In this document: positions 21,080-31,299 of the stretch, one piece after another
How the letters are laid out: each line of letters starts with the position of its first letter
How positions within the stretch are numbered: the first letter of the stretch is position 1
From: Branchipolynoe longqiensis
Lineage: Eukaryota; Annelida; Polychaeta; Phyllodocida; Polynoidae
DNA length: 64,000 nt
Assembly (NCBI GenBank): GCA_030323885.1
Contig: CM059194.1
Location: 28,120,363-28,184,362, forward strand
Direction of reading: 5' to 3'
Position numbers and translations under genes: made by a program
The notes under the pieces: model-generated
The model's input: the letters and a program-made list of their open reading frames with translations, nothing else
Database searches by the model: none
Told to the model about the DNA's origin: nothing

Positions 21080-21612
21080 GAATAAGTCAGGGCTATGATG
21101 GATGCGAGTGCGGGAAAGTCCAAGCAATTCACAGTTTTCACAGGCATATTCAAGGGCGAGCGGGGAGGAATGCGCTCGACTGAGCGCATCGGCCAGGAGC
21201 AGCTCGACGCCAGGCTTGTGCTTGATTGTAAGGGAGAAGGACCCGAGGACCGCCTCGAGCCAGAGCTCGTGGGCGCAGGCCCAAGGGTTGGGTCGGTGGC
21301 TTGGCCGCTTTCGAGCGCGGCAGCTGAGGCGGCATTGTTGGTATTGACGACGATCTCCAGGCCGCCTGGCACCAGGGGCGTAGCGCCTTCACCGCCATCA
21401 CGAGATTGACGGCCTCGAGCTCGTGGATGTTGGGGTAAGCCTGCATGTGGCGTTCGTCGTAGGCCTCGGAGAAGCACCTCTCGGGGGAGAAGGCGCCCGC
21501 CCCCCAGTGAGGCATGAGTCACATTCAATGACCCAGGTTGGCCGCACCGGGGCCGGCAGGAGGTAGAGTCCGTTGCCTCCGACCGCGTAGTTGAGGAACC
21601 AGCGGACGTCCT
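21080..21612 (-). pseudogene. DIRS RNase H, element 1
   Basis: Frame fragments show 'ECDS' (about 21520) with 'GAFSPERCFSEAYDERHMQ', 'YPNIHELEAVNLVMAVKAL' (Glu region) and 'IVVNTNNAASAAALESG', then 'LLLADALSRAHSS' before the recombinase. These are the DIRS-type RNase H landmarks. Frameshifts split them at about 21515, 21390 and 21300. The family's normal position between RT and recombinase is respected. Confidence 0.75.
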
Positions 21613-22015
21613 TCTAGAGCTCAGGGTCCACCTCGGCCACGCCTGGGGGGGGGAGGTCATGCAGGCTCCGCAGCAGCTGGCACATGAATTTTCGTGCCGC
21701 GGGGATGCATCCGCTGATGTGCGCGAGCCTACTGATGAGCCGCTGGAGAGTCTTCCTAGTGAGGGAGGGCCTCGACAACCAGGTTCGGCACTCCTGGATG
21801 ACCTGGGCGAGCTTTGCCTCGGGGATGCTAATGACCATACGCTGGGAGCATATGTCGAATCCCAACCAGGAGAGCTTCACCGCAGGGGGGAACACTTGTC
21901 TGGTGCCAGGTCGACGCCAAGCCCGGCGCACATAGCTCGGAAGGCGTCGAAGGCTCGGCACGCGTCGAGGTATGAGGCCTCACAGCCCGACGAAATCATC
22001 GACATACACGATGGA
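21613..22015 (-). pseudogene. DIRS reverse transcriptase, C-terminal half, element 1
   Basis: Starts abruptly with the active-site box 'SIVYVDDFVGL' (about 21985-22015), then 'ACRAFDAFRAMCAGLGVDLA', 'WLGFDICSQRMVISIPEAKL' and 'SRLAHISGCIPAARKFM', the thumb/connection of DIRS RTs. Everything upstream of YVDD, including the fingers, is missing. It is joined directly to Gag sequence on the other side, so a large internal deletion removed the Gag end and RT start. Confidence 0.8.
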
Positions 22016-22560
22016 GAAGAAACCCTGTAGATGTGTGCTACTTTCTGTGCCCTCGTGCCGTGCGACTCCTCCTTTAGGGCCTTGTCACAGGAGTCTGGGT
22101 CCCGGTTCCAAGCCATGCAAGGGGGGGCCCATGGCCACCTTGTCATATGTACTACGGGCCTCCGGGCCAGCCTTGGTTGTCTTGGTGACCTCGGCCATAG
22201 TGCCGTTCGCCGCAATAATTTCGATGCGTACCACTGTGATGGCCGCGGGATCCCGCCACCCCCGGGGGAGGCGGCCGTCGGCAATCCTAGTGAAGATTTC
22301 CTCAGAGTAACAGCGCACGATACTCCATGGCAGTGCACAGTTATCCTGCGCCACGGTCTCCTGGCGCCGCGAGAGGGCCCCCAGCGTGTGGGACGGGAAG
22401 CCCCGCTGGGTCTCCAGTCGCTTAAGGCTGATGGTGTATTCCTCCCGGGTGACCTCGCCCTTTTTTACTGACTTGCCCTCGTCTCTCCACTCCACCAAAG
22501 CATAAGGAAAGAGATATTTTGATGATATACCTTTTTTCCTTGGAAGGATTTATCCGGTCG
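22016..22560 (-). pseudogene. DIRS Gag-like protein, element 1, fused to RT by deletion
   Basis: 137 codons from 22498: 'EEYTISLKRLETQRGFPSHT', 'CALPWSIVRCYSEEIFTRIA' and 'DGRLPRGWRDPAAITVVRIE'. This parallels the Gag of element 3 at 36654-37298, which has 'WPAVRRYSETIFSWIADGRL'. The C-terminal 'AWNRDPDSCDKA' (another frame) also parallels element 3 but is cut by the Gag-RT junction near 22028 before the last Cys/His residues. GC-rich sequence upstream to 22885 is probably the Gag N-terminal region, in broken frames. Confidence 0.65.
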
Positions 22561-22885
22561 GCTTCCTCGGCCATGGAGCGCGGGCTATGGTAGTGAGAGC
22601 CGTCACGATCTTGGTGTTTTCGGCGGCGGGGTGGCGAGTCGGGGGTGAGTGCCCGGATTCATCGTTCCTGCCGGGGCCTCAGCGTGGGGGGCGTTTCCCA
22701 CGACACATCCGCCTCCGACCAAGTCGCCCGTCAAGTAAGCCGGGGACCGGGGGGAGGCCGTACGGGCGCTGGGGCGGGCGCGGCTCGCCACCGCAGCCGG
22801 TGGTGAGCGTGGGGGCCGGCTGGCGGCGGCCGGAGGGGAGGCTGTCTGGTGCGCCTCCTCGAGCGCCCTTTTCTGGCGCAGGACG

Positions 22886-23151
22886 TGTTCCTACACCCAC
22901 CTCCACCTCGCCTCCATGCCGTCCATTGTCTGCTGCATCCGATTTATGAGTTCTTCTTGGCGAGTCTCTGTCTTGGGGGCGGCCGGGGCTCGCTTTGGCT
23001 TCGCAGGCCGCCAGTGCACCGGTGAGGCAGCGTCGCCACCATTTTGAATGGAATCGTCGAGTTGCTCCTGGTCTTTCTCAGGCCGGGATCTCCGGGTGGC
23101 ACGCTTCGGGGGCCTACCAGCCGGGCGTGAGGTTCGCCGGGTGCGCTGCAT
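22886..23151 (-). pseudogene. ORF1 N-terminus of DIRS element 2 family, truncated
   Basis: 86 codons from an ATG at 23149-23151: a basic, proline-rich start ending '…NRMQQTMDGMEARWRWV' and then a stop made where sequence changes at about 22886. It is almost the same as the start of the 280-codon ORF1 at 34792. The break marks the junction between element 2-like and element 1 sequence. Function is unknown beyond the Gag-like position; the basic stretch could bind nucleic acid. Confidence 0.7.
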
Positions 23152-23159
23152 GATTATTT

Positions 23160-23888
23160 AATCCTTGTCTAAAAATATACAGATTTTGGGTAAAGAATTA
23201 TATATTGGCAGAGAGCATTTTTATTCTTGGGCTTTGGAGTGGGGAGAAGGTTATGTAATCTAAAAGCAATGGTACCCCCACTCACATGATGACATTATAT
23301 AAACTATGTCAGATATATGTTCATGCAAGATGCCTAAAGTTAATGAAGAGATGTTCTTATATATGAAGCAGTTCAAGGTTGATGAAATGTTCCTCTATGT
23401 ATTCATAAAGAATGCAATTGGAGAAAAAGGACATTTTTGGTATAAACATTATAAACTGGTTTGGGTGGCAACTCCCCCATATTAGGGCATTGCACTGACC
23501 AGTCTGTAGGGGAGTGTCTGATTGGCTGTTTGAGGGAGATCCGGTCACCTGATGCCCCTTGGCCTATCATGGCCACACTGGTCTCATTCTAATTAATTAT
23601 TGAGTGAGACAGACCTACTCTTGAGCAGGAACCCCAGACACTCTGTCTGATACTAGCCAAATTCACCTATTCAAATTGAGTGTATACACAGCCCTAGGAC
23701 TCCTGTCCCATGGGCTGTAGGCACTGCTTTCAGGATACAGGCTAAGTTGGTAATGAGACATAGTGTGGACAGCAGAAGGTGAGGGGTTAGGTTGATAGGT
23801 CACTGGTAGGTGAGCAGGAGTTGGTGTCATTAAAGCACAACACCCTCACTGTCTATCTGTGTGACTTGTGTTCCTTTCTTCCTTAGTA
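23160..23888. repeat. Element 2-associated upstream/terminal sequence, copy 1
   Basis: Runs from 'ttgtctaaaaatatac' to 'gtgttcctttcttcctta'. Copy 2 is 34803-35309 plus 38120-38255 (split by element 3) and copy 3, reversed, is 50300-51108. Homology between copies 1 and 3 ends sharply at both sides. Copy 3 lacks any ORF1, so this ~730-bp unit can occur alone, like a solo terminal repeat. Copy 3 has a poly(A) signal (aataaagcacaac) where copies 1-2 read attaaagcacaac. Confidence 0.7.
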
Positions 23889-24184
23889 TTGGTTAGTGTT
23901 GGTTGATAAGTTGGTACTATTGGTTTAGTATGACTGAATCACAGGTGATATGAAGGGGAAGAGTTTTGTAGTAGCTTGGGGTGCTCAATGCGGCCGAGCA
24001 ACCCTCATGTTATTATACTTGGGTGACTTTGTTTGATGTGGGTGTTGGGACTTGGGTGCCTTGGGAGGATAGTATGGGTCCTTGTTAACTTGAAATGTTT
24101 CCACCGTGGAGGATCGCCACTGAGTGCCTGTGCGGGGGGAGGTTCGGTCGGTGTTCATCTTTGCCGTTTGGGGCGTGGTGGGTC

Positions 24185-24830
24185 AATTAAACAACCAACT
24201 AGAGTAACAAGGACCACACAAAAAACAATAGACCTTGCTTTCACTAATATCAAGTATTGTACAAAATTGGGTGTATTGAACTACAATATAAGTGACCATA
24301 AGCCAATATATATAGTAAAGAAAAAGTCCAGAAATGACAAAGGAACCACCATCTGAGGCCACACCTACAGGAATTGTAACTTCATTGATCTAGCAGCCAC
24401 TTTGAGGGAAAACAATACAGCAGAAATACTAATAGAGGAAGATCCAAACAAATGCTGGGACATGCTACAAGAAATGATTGTCAATGCTGCAAACAAACAC
24501 TGTCCCCTGGTTAGACTCGACATAAGAAACAAAACAGCTGGTTATTTGAACAATGAACTGCTAGAATTACAACAGGACAGAGATTATTTCATTCAGAAAT
24601 CAGAGACCCTGGGGATCAATTTATAGCTGAATGTATGGTCAGGAAACCCAGAAACGATGTGTGAAAAGCTAAGTCTAGGCACTGTTTAGACCAGATAAAT
24701 AAGTATAAGCAAAATCCGAAGAGACTCTGGCATGAACTGCAACAAATTAACACGGAATCAAAATCCATTATCAGCAACCTCAGTAATGAAGACAATACTA
24801 GATAGTCTCCTGGCAGAAGAGATTAACAAC
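24185..24830 (+). pseudogene. LINE copy 1, end of endonuclease and linker
   Basis: Resumes exactly where 19660 stopped: 'TIDLAFTNIKYCTKLGVLNY' and 'ISDHKPI' (the SDH motif that closes APE-type endonucleases), a stop at 24354, then two linker frames (24402-24626 carries a 74-codon piece identical to one at 38814). About 160 bp present in LINE copy 2 (39206-39420 region) is missing here near 24820, joined at a short 'tca' microhomology, so copy 1 was also internally deleted. Confidence 0.85.
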
Positions 24831-26305
24831 TACTTCATCTGGCATTAAAGACATCAGCTCAGTCCTAATGAAGGTTTCAATTACTGCACTTATAAATGAA
24901 TTCACTCACCTGTATAACCTAGTGGTCAACACTGGTATTTTTCCGGAAAGCTGGAAACTAGCTACAGTTTCACCCATCCCAAAGACCAATAACCCAAGAT
25001 ACTGTAGTGAGCTGCACCCAATATCTATTCTCCCTCTTCCTGGCAAAATCATAGAACAAATAATACATGATGAGATAAAAACATTTTTAGAGTCTTCCAA
25101 TTACCTAACCACCCAACAAAATGGATTTAGAAAAGACAGATCAACAACTAGGGCATTGGCCTCTCTTATGGATGAGTTATTGACCAACATGGACAAAGGT
25201 GAACTTACAATTGCAGTATACCTCGACTTCAAAAAAGCTTTCGATACAATTGACCATAGAATACTATTGCAGAAAATCCAGAAAGCAGGACTGGGGAAGA
25301 AAACCTGTACATTCATGGCCAACTACTTAACTAATAGGAAACAATGCACAAAACTTAATGACACTGAGTCAACCATCAGGACTATTAAAACTGGAGTTCC
25401 ACAGGGTTCAACCCTGGGCCCCCTTCTGTTTTTAATCTTTATAAATGATTTACCCCAAGTATCAGAGGATGCAACATTCACATTATTTGCAGACGATGCA
25501 GCACTCACAGTACACAATAAAGATTTCCAAATAGCAACCGATCAGGTTCGGACAGTGCTGACCAGGGTTAACCTGTGGTGTAGTGAAAACAAACTATCCC
25601 TTAACACCAATAAAACTGAGTTTGTCATTTATGGCACCAAAGCAAGGAAGGCAAGGGCACAACCCATAACACTGCATATTGGCGGAAACCAAATTAAGGA
25701 GGCAAGTGCATACAAGTACTTAGGAACAGTGATTGATTCTACCTTAAATGGGAATCAACAGCTGGCTAGACTAACTCAATCATTGGCACTAAAAATGACT
25801 ACAATCAGGAAGATGCGGAGCTTCATAAGCGAAAACACTGCCCTACTGCTATATAAATCAACAGTTCTACCCAATAATAGACTATAATGATATAATTTAT
25901 GGATTGCTCACAAAGCAGCAACTGACTAAGCTACAAAGGATCCAAAACCGGGCGTTAAGAACAATTTATTGGGGCAAAACACTAAGTGTACAGGAAATGC
26001 ATGACAAAGCAAACCTAGATTACCTAATGGTTAGAAGAGATTCACATCTCCTATCACTTATGTACAGAAGAGCCAGAGATACCCAATATATAGAAAACAC
26101 AAAAAGGAATACTAGACGGGCTGATTCCACTCTACTCATAGTTTGTAAGCCTTCCACAAACAAACTAATTAAAGCACCAATTTACAAAGGCAGCATGATG
26201 TGGAACAATCTACCAACCAGAACCAGGGCAGCGTCCTCTTACCTAGAATTTAAAAACTCACTAAGAGTACATCGGATGGGGCAGGCCCTTATGCAGTTGC
26301 AGTAA
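24831..26305 (+). pseudogene. LINE copy 1, reverse transcriptase and C-terminus
   Basis: An open frame of 339 codons from 24868: 'PISILPLPGKIIEQII', 'QNGFRKDRSTT', 'AVYLDFKKAFDTIDH' (first Asp), 'TGVPQGSTLGPLLFLIFIND' and 'TLFADDAAL' (catalytic pair). One extra C at about 25873 shifts the frame; the rest (25904-26305) gives 'RIQNRALRTIYWGKT' and 'SMMWNNLPTRTRAASS', the standard end of Jockey/CR1-group LINEs. Copy 2 has the unshifted sequence at 40440. All RT catalytic residues remain, so the copy is young. Confidence 0.92.
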
Positions 26306-26975
26306 AGTATGTTCCATGGCGTCACCATACCGTAAGTGGCAGACCACCAAACCCTCAGCCTCGGTTTCTCCCCCCACCCCCCACTTTTTTAATTTGTTGC
26401 TGTTCCTCTGTTATCTCCAGTCAACCATATACGATGACCGAGACAGTGCAGGTAAAAATGTAAAATTTAAGACCTAAATGCACTGGGATTGGTCCCACTG
26501 CTTCGCTGGTCACAGCTGGTCCAGTGTATTATTAACAACCCCACCCCAACAACATAATTCATAAACTCACATAACTAACTACATTAGAGTTACACTAGAA
26601 AACAAACCAACATTTATATACCGCTTGCCTAACTGCAACTGAACATTATAACTTACTACAAGTTTACCAACTGAATACAGAAGATAACTTCTGCTTACAT
26701 TCTAAATACTATGTAAATACTCACATTGATCTGACTAATATTGATCTGGTTATATGACACTACTGTACCATATTGTTATGGAACTTTTGGGTTTCAGAAC
26801 TTCATTGTGTTACATGGTGCAAATTGTATATTCAACAGGTATTGTACACCTTATTCTATATACCTTTTGTGTAAATAACCCTGAATTGAAAAATGGCTGG
26901 AAGACCAGTGCTTCGGCACTGACAAAAGACTTATTCAGCAGAATAAACATATTTACCACCAAAAAAAACAAAAAG
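26306..26975 (+). mobile_element. LINE copy 1 3' UTR (probable)
   Basis: Non-coding sequence after the LINE stop, ending near 'gtgcttcggcactgac' (about 26910, a short GC hairpin) and an A-rich run (26960-26978). It precedes the minisatellite directly. The 3' end is inferred from the A-rich run since copy 2 is truncated earlier and cannot confirm it. Confidence 0.5.
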
Positions 26976-26978
26976 ACA

Positions 26979-27735
26979 AGTCGTCTAAGGTCGAGTCGGC
27001 TAAGGTCGAGTCAGCTAGGGTCGAGTCGGCTAAGGTCAAGTCGGCTAAGGTCGAGTCGGATATGGTCGAGTCGGCTATGGTCGAGTCAGCTATGGTCGAG
27101 TCGGCTATGGATGAGTTGGCTAAGGTCGAGTCGGCTAAGGTCGAGTCAGCTAAGGTCGAGTCGGCTACGGTCGAGTCGGCTAATGTCGGGTCAGCTAAAG
27201 TCAGGCTGGCTAAAGTCGGGCCAGCTAAAGTCGGGCCAGATAAAGTAGGGCCGGCTAAAATCGGGCCGGCTAAAGTCAGGCCGGTTAATGTCGAGCAGGG
27301 GTAAAGGCCAGCCGGGGTAATGTCCAGCTGGGGTCGAGTCAGCTAAGGTCGAGTCGGCTAAAGTCGGGCCGGCTAAGGTCGGACCGGCTAAAGTCAGGCC
27401 GCTTAAAGTTGGGCCGGCTAAAGTTGGGCCGGCTAAAGTCAGGCCTGCTAAAGTTGAGCCGGCTAAAGTCAAGCCGGCTAAGGTCAGACCAGCTAAAGTC
27501 GGGCTGGCTAAAGTTGGGCCGGCTAAGGTCGGGTCGGGTTAATGTCAATCTGGGGTAAAGTCGAGCTGGGGTAAAGTCGAGCTGGGGCAAAGTCAAGCCG
27601 AGGTAAAGTTGAGCTGGGGTACACTCGAGCCTGGGTAAAGTTGAGCTGGGGTAAAGTCGACCAGGAGTAAAGACCCGACCTCACCCGACCCGACTTCAGC
27701 CAACTCGACTTCACCTGACTCGACTGAGGAGAGTG
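26979..27735. repeat. 15-bp minisatellite, left array
   Basis: About 50 units of ggtcgagtcggctaa with variant classes in blocks: '(a)ggtcgagtcggctaa' (26985-27185), 'gtcgggccggctaaa' (27190-27300 and 27360-27535) and 'gtcgagctggggtaaa' (27540-27670). As 15 is five codons, every frame stays open on both strands, giving repetitive AKVES/RLRSS/DSTLA-type frames that are not evidence of genes. Block order suggests stepwise amplification of variants. Confidence 0.95.
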
Positions 27736-28107
27736 GCTGAGGCACATATATACCGGTGGTAGATGTAATATATAAATGCTACACTACACGCGTAACAAAC
27801 TGCCACGTCCCCAGGTACGTCTGCAGCAAAAACCAGACAGTGCCATGTGCAAAAGTAAAGTAACCTGTCGTGTGCAAAAGCAGACCATCCGATTCGTACA
27901 TATAAGAAAGTTCAGTTCAAAGTAGACACGGAAAGCAGACATAAATAACAGCACAAGTCACATAGACAAAGGTGCGTCGTGATACACCTTGTGTCATGCA
28001 TATAAACAGGTATGTAACTGGACCATGGCGAATTTCTGCCTTACCCGACTACCCAACCGCAACCCCACCACACTCACCCCCTACACACCCTTCCACTCCT
28101 CTCCGTG
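27736..28107. other. Non-repetitive spacer within the minisatellite
   Basis: Unique-looking sequence between the two arrays, with no recognised gene. It holds 'acatatataccggtgg' and 'catataaacagg', neither convincing as a promoter. Confidence 0.5.
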
Positions 28108-28442
28108 GTTTGTTTGTTGTTTTATGTCCTAGCAACATCTAAGGTCATATCAGGACAGGTACCGACTTGTGACAGTGCGCACTCATGGTGACTTTATAGT
28201 GCTGCCCCACTGGAAGATCAGGCCGCCAGCACCATGACCTGATATCCCACTAAGTCACATTATCGTGCCACTGAGCCGACCAGTCCTTGTTCTATCCTAT
28301 TAATGCTGAGCAGCAGGCTAGGAAGCGACAAGTATAAATTTTTAAGTCATTGGTTTGACTCGACCAGGGTTCGAACCCACGACCCCATGATCTACCAACA
28401 TGGGAGACAGACACCCTAACTCATTCGGCCATCCCGTCTGGT
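28108..28442 (-). mobile_element. SINE family a, nearly complete
   Basis: Reversed full-length copy: tail 'tgtcctagcaacatctaagg', body 'gactttatagtgctgcccca', 'cctatcctattaatgctgag', B-box complement 'ccagggttcgaacccacgac' and A-box complement 'ctaactcattcggcc'. The minisatellite resumes about 35 bp after its right end, so the SINE landed between the two arrays. Confidence 0.92.
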
Positions 28443-28477
28443 CCCTCTCGGTATGGATGAATGATAAACGACCTTAG

Positions 28478-29645
28478 GCAGAGTCAGGTCGGGCAGAGTC
28501 AGGTCGGGCAGAGTCGAGTCGGGCAGAGTCGAGTCAGGTTAGTGTCGAGTCGGGCAGAGTCGACTCGGGCAGATTGGAATCGGGTAATGTCGAGTCGGGT
28601 AATGTCGAGTCGGATAATGTCGAGTCGGGTAGAGTCGAGTCGGGTAATGTCGAGTCGGGTAAAGTCGAGTTGGGCAAAGTCGAGTGGGGCAAAGTCGAGT
28701 CGGGTAAAGTTGAGTCGGGTAAAGTCGAGTCGGGTAAAGTCGGTCGGATCAAGTCGGGTCAGGTAAAGTCGAGTCGGGTAAAGTCGAGTCGGGTAAAGTC
28801 AAGTCGTGTAAAGTCGAGTCGGGTAAAGTTGAGTTGTGTACAGTCGAGTTGGCTAAGGTCTAGGTGGCTAAGGTCGAGTCGGCTAAGGTCGAGTCGGCCA
28901 AGGTTGAGTCAGGTAATGTCAAGTCAGGTAATGTCGAGTCAGGTAAAGTCCAGTTGGGTAATGTCGAGTCGGGTAAAGTCGAGTTGGGTAAAGTTGAGTC
29001 GGGTAAAGTCGAGTCGGGTAAAGTCGGTCGGATCAAGTCGAGTCAGGTAAAGTCGAGTCGGGTAAAGTCGAGTCAGGTAAAGTCGAGTCGGTTAAAGTCG
29101 AGTCGGTTAAAGTCAAGTCCGGTAAAGTCGGTCGGATCAAGTCGAGTCAGGTAACATCGAGTCGGGTAAAGTCGAGTCAGGTAAAGTCGAGTCGGGTAAA
29201 GTCGAGTCGGGTAAAGTCGAGTCGGGTAAAGTTGAGTTGTGTACAGTCGAGTTGGCTAAGGTCGAGTCGGCTAAGGTCGAGTCGGCCAAGGTTGAGTCAG
29301 GTAATGTCGAGTCAGGTAATGTCGAGTCAGGTAAAGTCGAGTTGGGTAGAGTCGAGTTGGGTAAAGTAGAGTCAGGTAAAGTTGAGTCGGGTAAAGTTGA
29401 GTCGGCCAAGGTCGAGTCGGCTATGGTCGAATTGGATATGGTCGAGTCAGCTATGGTCAAGTCGGCTAAGGTCGAGTCGGCTAAGGTCGAGTCGTCTAAG
29501 GTCGGGTCGACTAAAGTCAGGCCGGCTAAAGTCGGGCTGGCTAAAGTTGGGCCAGCTAACGTCAGGCTGGCTAACGTCGCGCCGGCTAAAGTCGGGCCGG
29601 GGTAATGTCAAGCTGGGGTAAAGTAGAGACGGGGTAAAGTAGAGA
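28478..29645. repeat. 15-bp minisatellite, right array with higher-order repeat
   Basis: About 78 units, mainly gtcgagtcgggtaaa, with higher-order organisation. The marker 'gttgagttgtgtacag' occurs at 28828 and 29231, about 0.4 kb apart, each followed by the same series of variant units. The marker 'gtcggtcggatcaagtcg' occurs at 28739, 29020 and 29126. The right end (29500-29600) passes through the gggccggctaaa and gctggggtaaa classes again, mirroring the right end of the left array. Confidence 0.95.
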
Positions 29646-29749
29646 CGGGTAAAAAAATTATTAAGATATTGTTTAAAAAAACAAGTATTCCAGTTCCATG
29701 ATTCCAACCAGTTACCCTCTGATCTTGAGAACAACACTTCTGAATACTA

Positions 29750-29830
29750 TACACAGGGGCATTTTCTTCATAGAAACTTTGAAGAGCTACTTACACCCAT
29801 TCTAATGATATATTTTGTTAGTTTCCATCT
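29750..29830 (-). repeat. Dispersed repeat, inverted relative to 60718-60780
   Basis: 'ttcatagaaactttgaagagctactta' and 'cccattctaatgatatattttgtta' are the reverse complement of the sequence at about 60714-60775. No further extension was found. Confidence 0.65.
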
Positions 29831-29935
29831 TCAATATTAAAGTAGTTACAGACTGTGACAGCTCACCCCTATTTGTTTATATAATTATGTAAACTGTCTT
29901 CGATTCTCAAGGCGTATTGAAAAACCAAGACGTTT

Positions 29936-30380
29936 TGAATTCCTAGTCGTGGTCCCTACTTGATTATGCTTTTCAATATTATTGCATTCAAATCTGTACA
30001 TATACACATATCATTCTCTCCATTCCTTAATCCCTTCCCCTCTCCCCTCTCCCATCGAGTTATGTCTAGAACCCCCCCCCCCCCACACACACACACTTCT
30101 GGCTCACCTGTCACCGCCCAGAGTAAGTAACCACACCCCATGACACCCACCCACCCATACTTGAATTCCTAGTCGTGGTCCCTACTTGATTATGGTTTTC
30201 AATATTATTGCATTCAAATCTGTACATATACACATATCATTCTCTCCATTCCTTAATCCCTTCTCCTCTCCCCTCTCCCCTCTCCCCTCTCCCATCGAGT
30301 TATGTCTAGAACCGCCCCCCCCCCCCCCACACATTCTGGCTCACCTGTCACCGCCCAGAGTAAGTAACCACAACCCATAC
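29936..30380. repeat. ~230-bp tandem duplication with poly-C tracts
   Basis: 'cctagtcgtggtccctactt' begins units at 29941 and 30170, each continuing through 'ctcattccttaatccctt'-like sequence, (CCCCT)n, 'gagttatgtctagaacc', a poly-C run and 'ctggctcacctgtcaccgcc'. A third partial unit appears at 30551-30570. Poly-C runs of up to 13 (30069, 30315, 30417, 30495) make this error-prone in assembly. Confidence 0.9.
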
Positions 30381-30589
30381 ACCCACCCACCCACACACTT
30401 TCCCCCAGCTCTCCCCCCCCCCCCTCCCTGCTGCTCGCTCAGCTGTCACCCTCCATTCCCCACTCCCCTCGCGCTGCCCTCAGCCCCCCTCGCCCCCCCC
30501 CCCCACCCACCCCAACCTCGTATATTGATTTCGCTCATGAAACCCTCACCCACTGCTGGCTCACCTGTCACAAGCTCGAGTCGACCTAA

Positions 30590-30663
30590 ACCGATGTACA
30601 TATGTGTATGTACTTATAACTTATGTTATGTATGTGCGTATGTACGTGTGTATGTGGATGTAC

Positions 30664-30699
<36 letters not shown>

Positions 30700-30850
30700 A
30701 CAGATGTATTTATGTATGTTTGTGTGTATGTATATATATGCCTCTAAGCATATATGCATATATACATGAATTATACACACATATATATACATGTATTCAC
30801 GTACACATGTATTCATGTATTCATGTATATATATGCATCCATACATACAT

Positions 30851-30885
<35 letters not shown>
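30590..30885. repeat. TG/TA-rich microsatellite
   Basis: Alternating purine-pyrimidine sequence (tatgtatg, (TA)n at 30665-30695 and 30860-30885, (CA)n at 30849-30860). The Tyr/Ile/Val-rich frames on both strands are by-products. DIRS element 2 begins at its right end. Confidence 0.9.
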
Positions 30886-31261
30886 ACAGTTGGCCCCAAT
30901 AAACAGAACAAAGATAAGACTGATGTGGTTGAGAAGAAGATATATATTCTCTGGCGGAGATATATTAAATGCCCACCTAAAGTTAAAATTGAAGGCGTTA
31001 AGGCCAGGCGCCGCTGGCATACAGTGCACAGGGCCACTCACAGGGTGCGCCACCGTGGTCTATGTCATAATAACAGGGTCAGCTAGATAGGATAAGTGCT
31101 AACTATTACATAGGGAACTGAAGATCGGTAGTGTCCTTGTTTATATTCCCATAATGGATTATAGAGCACATAAACAGTTGGCCCCAATAAACAGAACAAA
31201 GATAAGACTGATGTGGTTGAGAAGAAGATATATATTCTCTGGCGGAGATATATTAAATGCC
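30886..31261 (-). repeat. DIRS element 2 terminal repeats B2, A2 and B1
   Basis: An 88-bp unit starting 'acagttggccccaataaaca' occurs at 30886-30973 and 31174-31261, flanking a 200-bp segment (A2). The layout copies that of element 1 and element 3. The matching A1 at the 5' end of element 2 was not located in 34800-38600, so either the end lies outside this copy or the element is itself rearranged. Confidence 0.75.
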
Positions 31262-31299
31262 AAGAGACCCATGGTCCCCCCAACCCGACAGTCTCAGTA

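Larger units (their letters stand above)
19661..24184 (-). mobile_element. DIRS-like element 1 (mosaic) inside LINE copy 1
   Basis: A GC-rich block interrupting the LINE. Its left side shows repeats B2 (19661-19812), A2 (19813-19990) and B1 (19991-20141); its right side ends with A1 (24091-24184), which matches part of A2. The order A1-ORFs-B1-A2-B2 on the minus strand is the split-direct-repeat layout of PAT/Ngaro-type DIRS retrotransposons. Inside, minus strand, are degraded Gag, RT, RNase H and tyrosine recombinase. The interval 22886-24090 instead resembles element 2 (34530-35309 plus 38120-38458), so the insertion is a mosaic of two families. No target duplication is seen, as expected for recombinase-driven integration. 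Confidence 0.75.

Noticed and set aside
26979..29645. Several repetitive open frames of 80-160 codons on both strands
   Set aside because: A 15-bp repeat without stop codons opens all frames; no start context, composition or domain supports a gene.
30186..31086. Pro-rich and Tyr/Ile-rich frames of 100-240 codons
   Set aside because: They follow poly-C, (TA)n and (CA)n tracts; no domain and both strands equally open.
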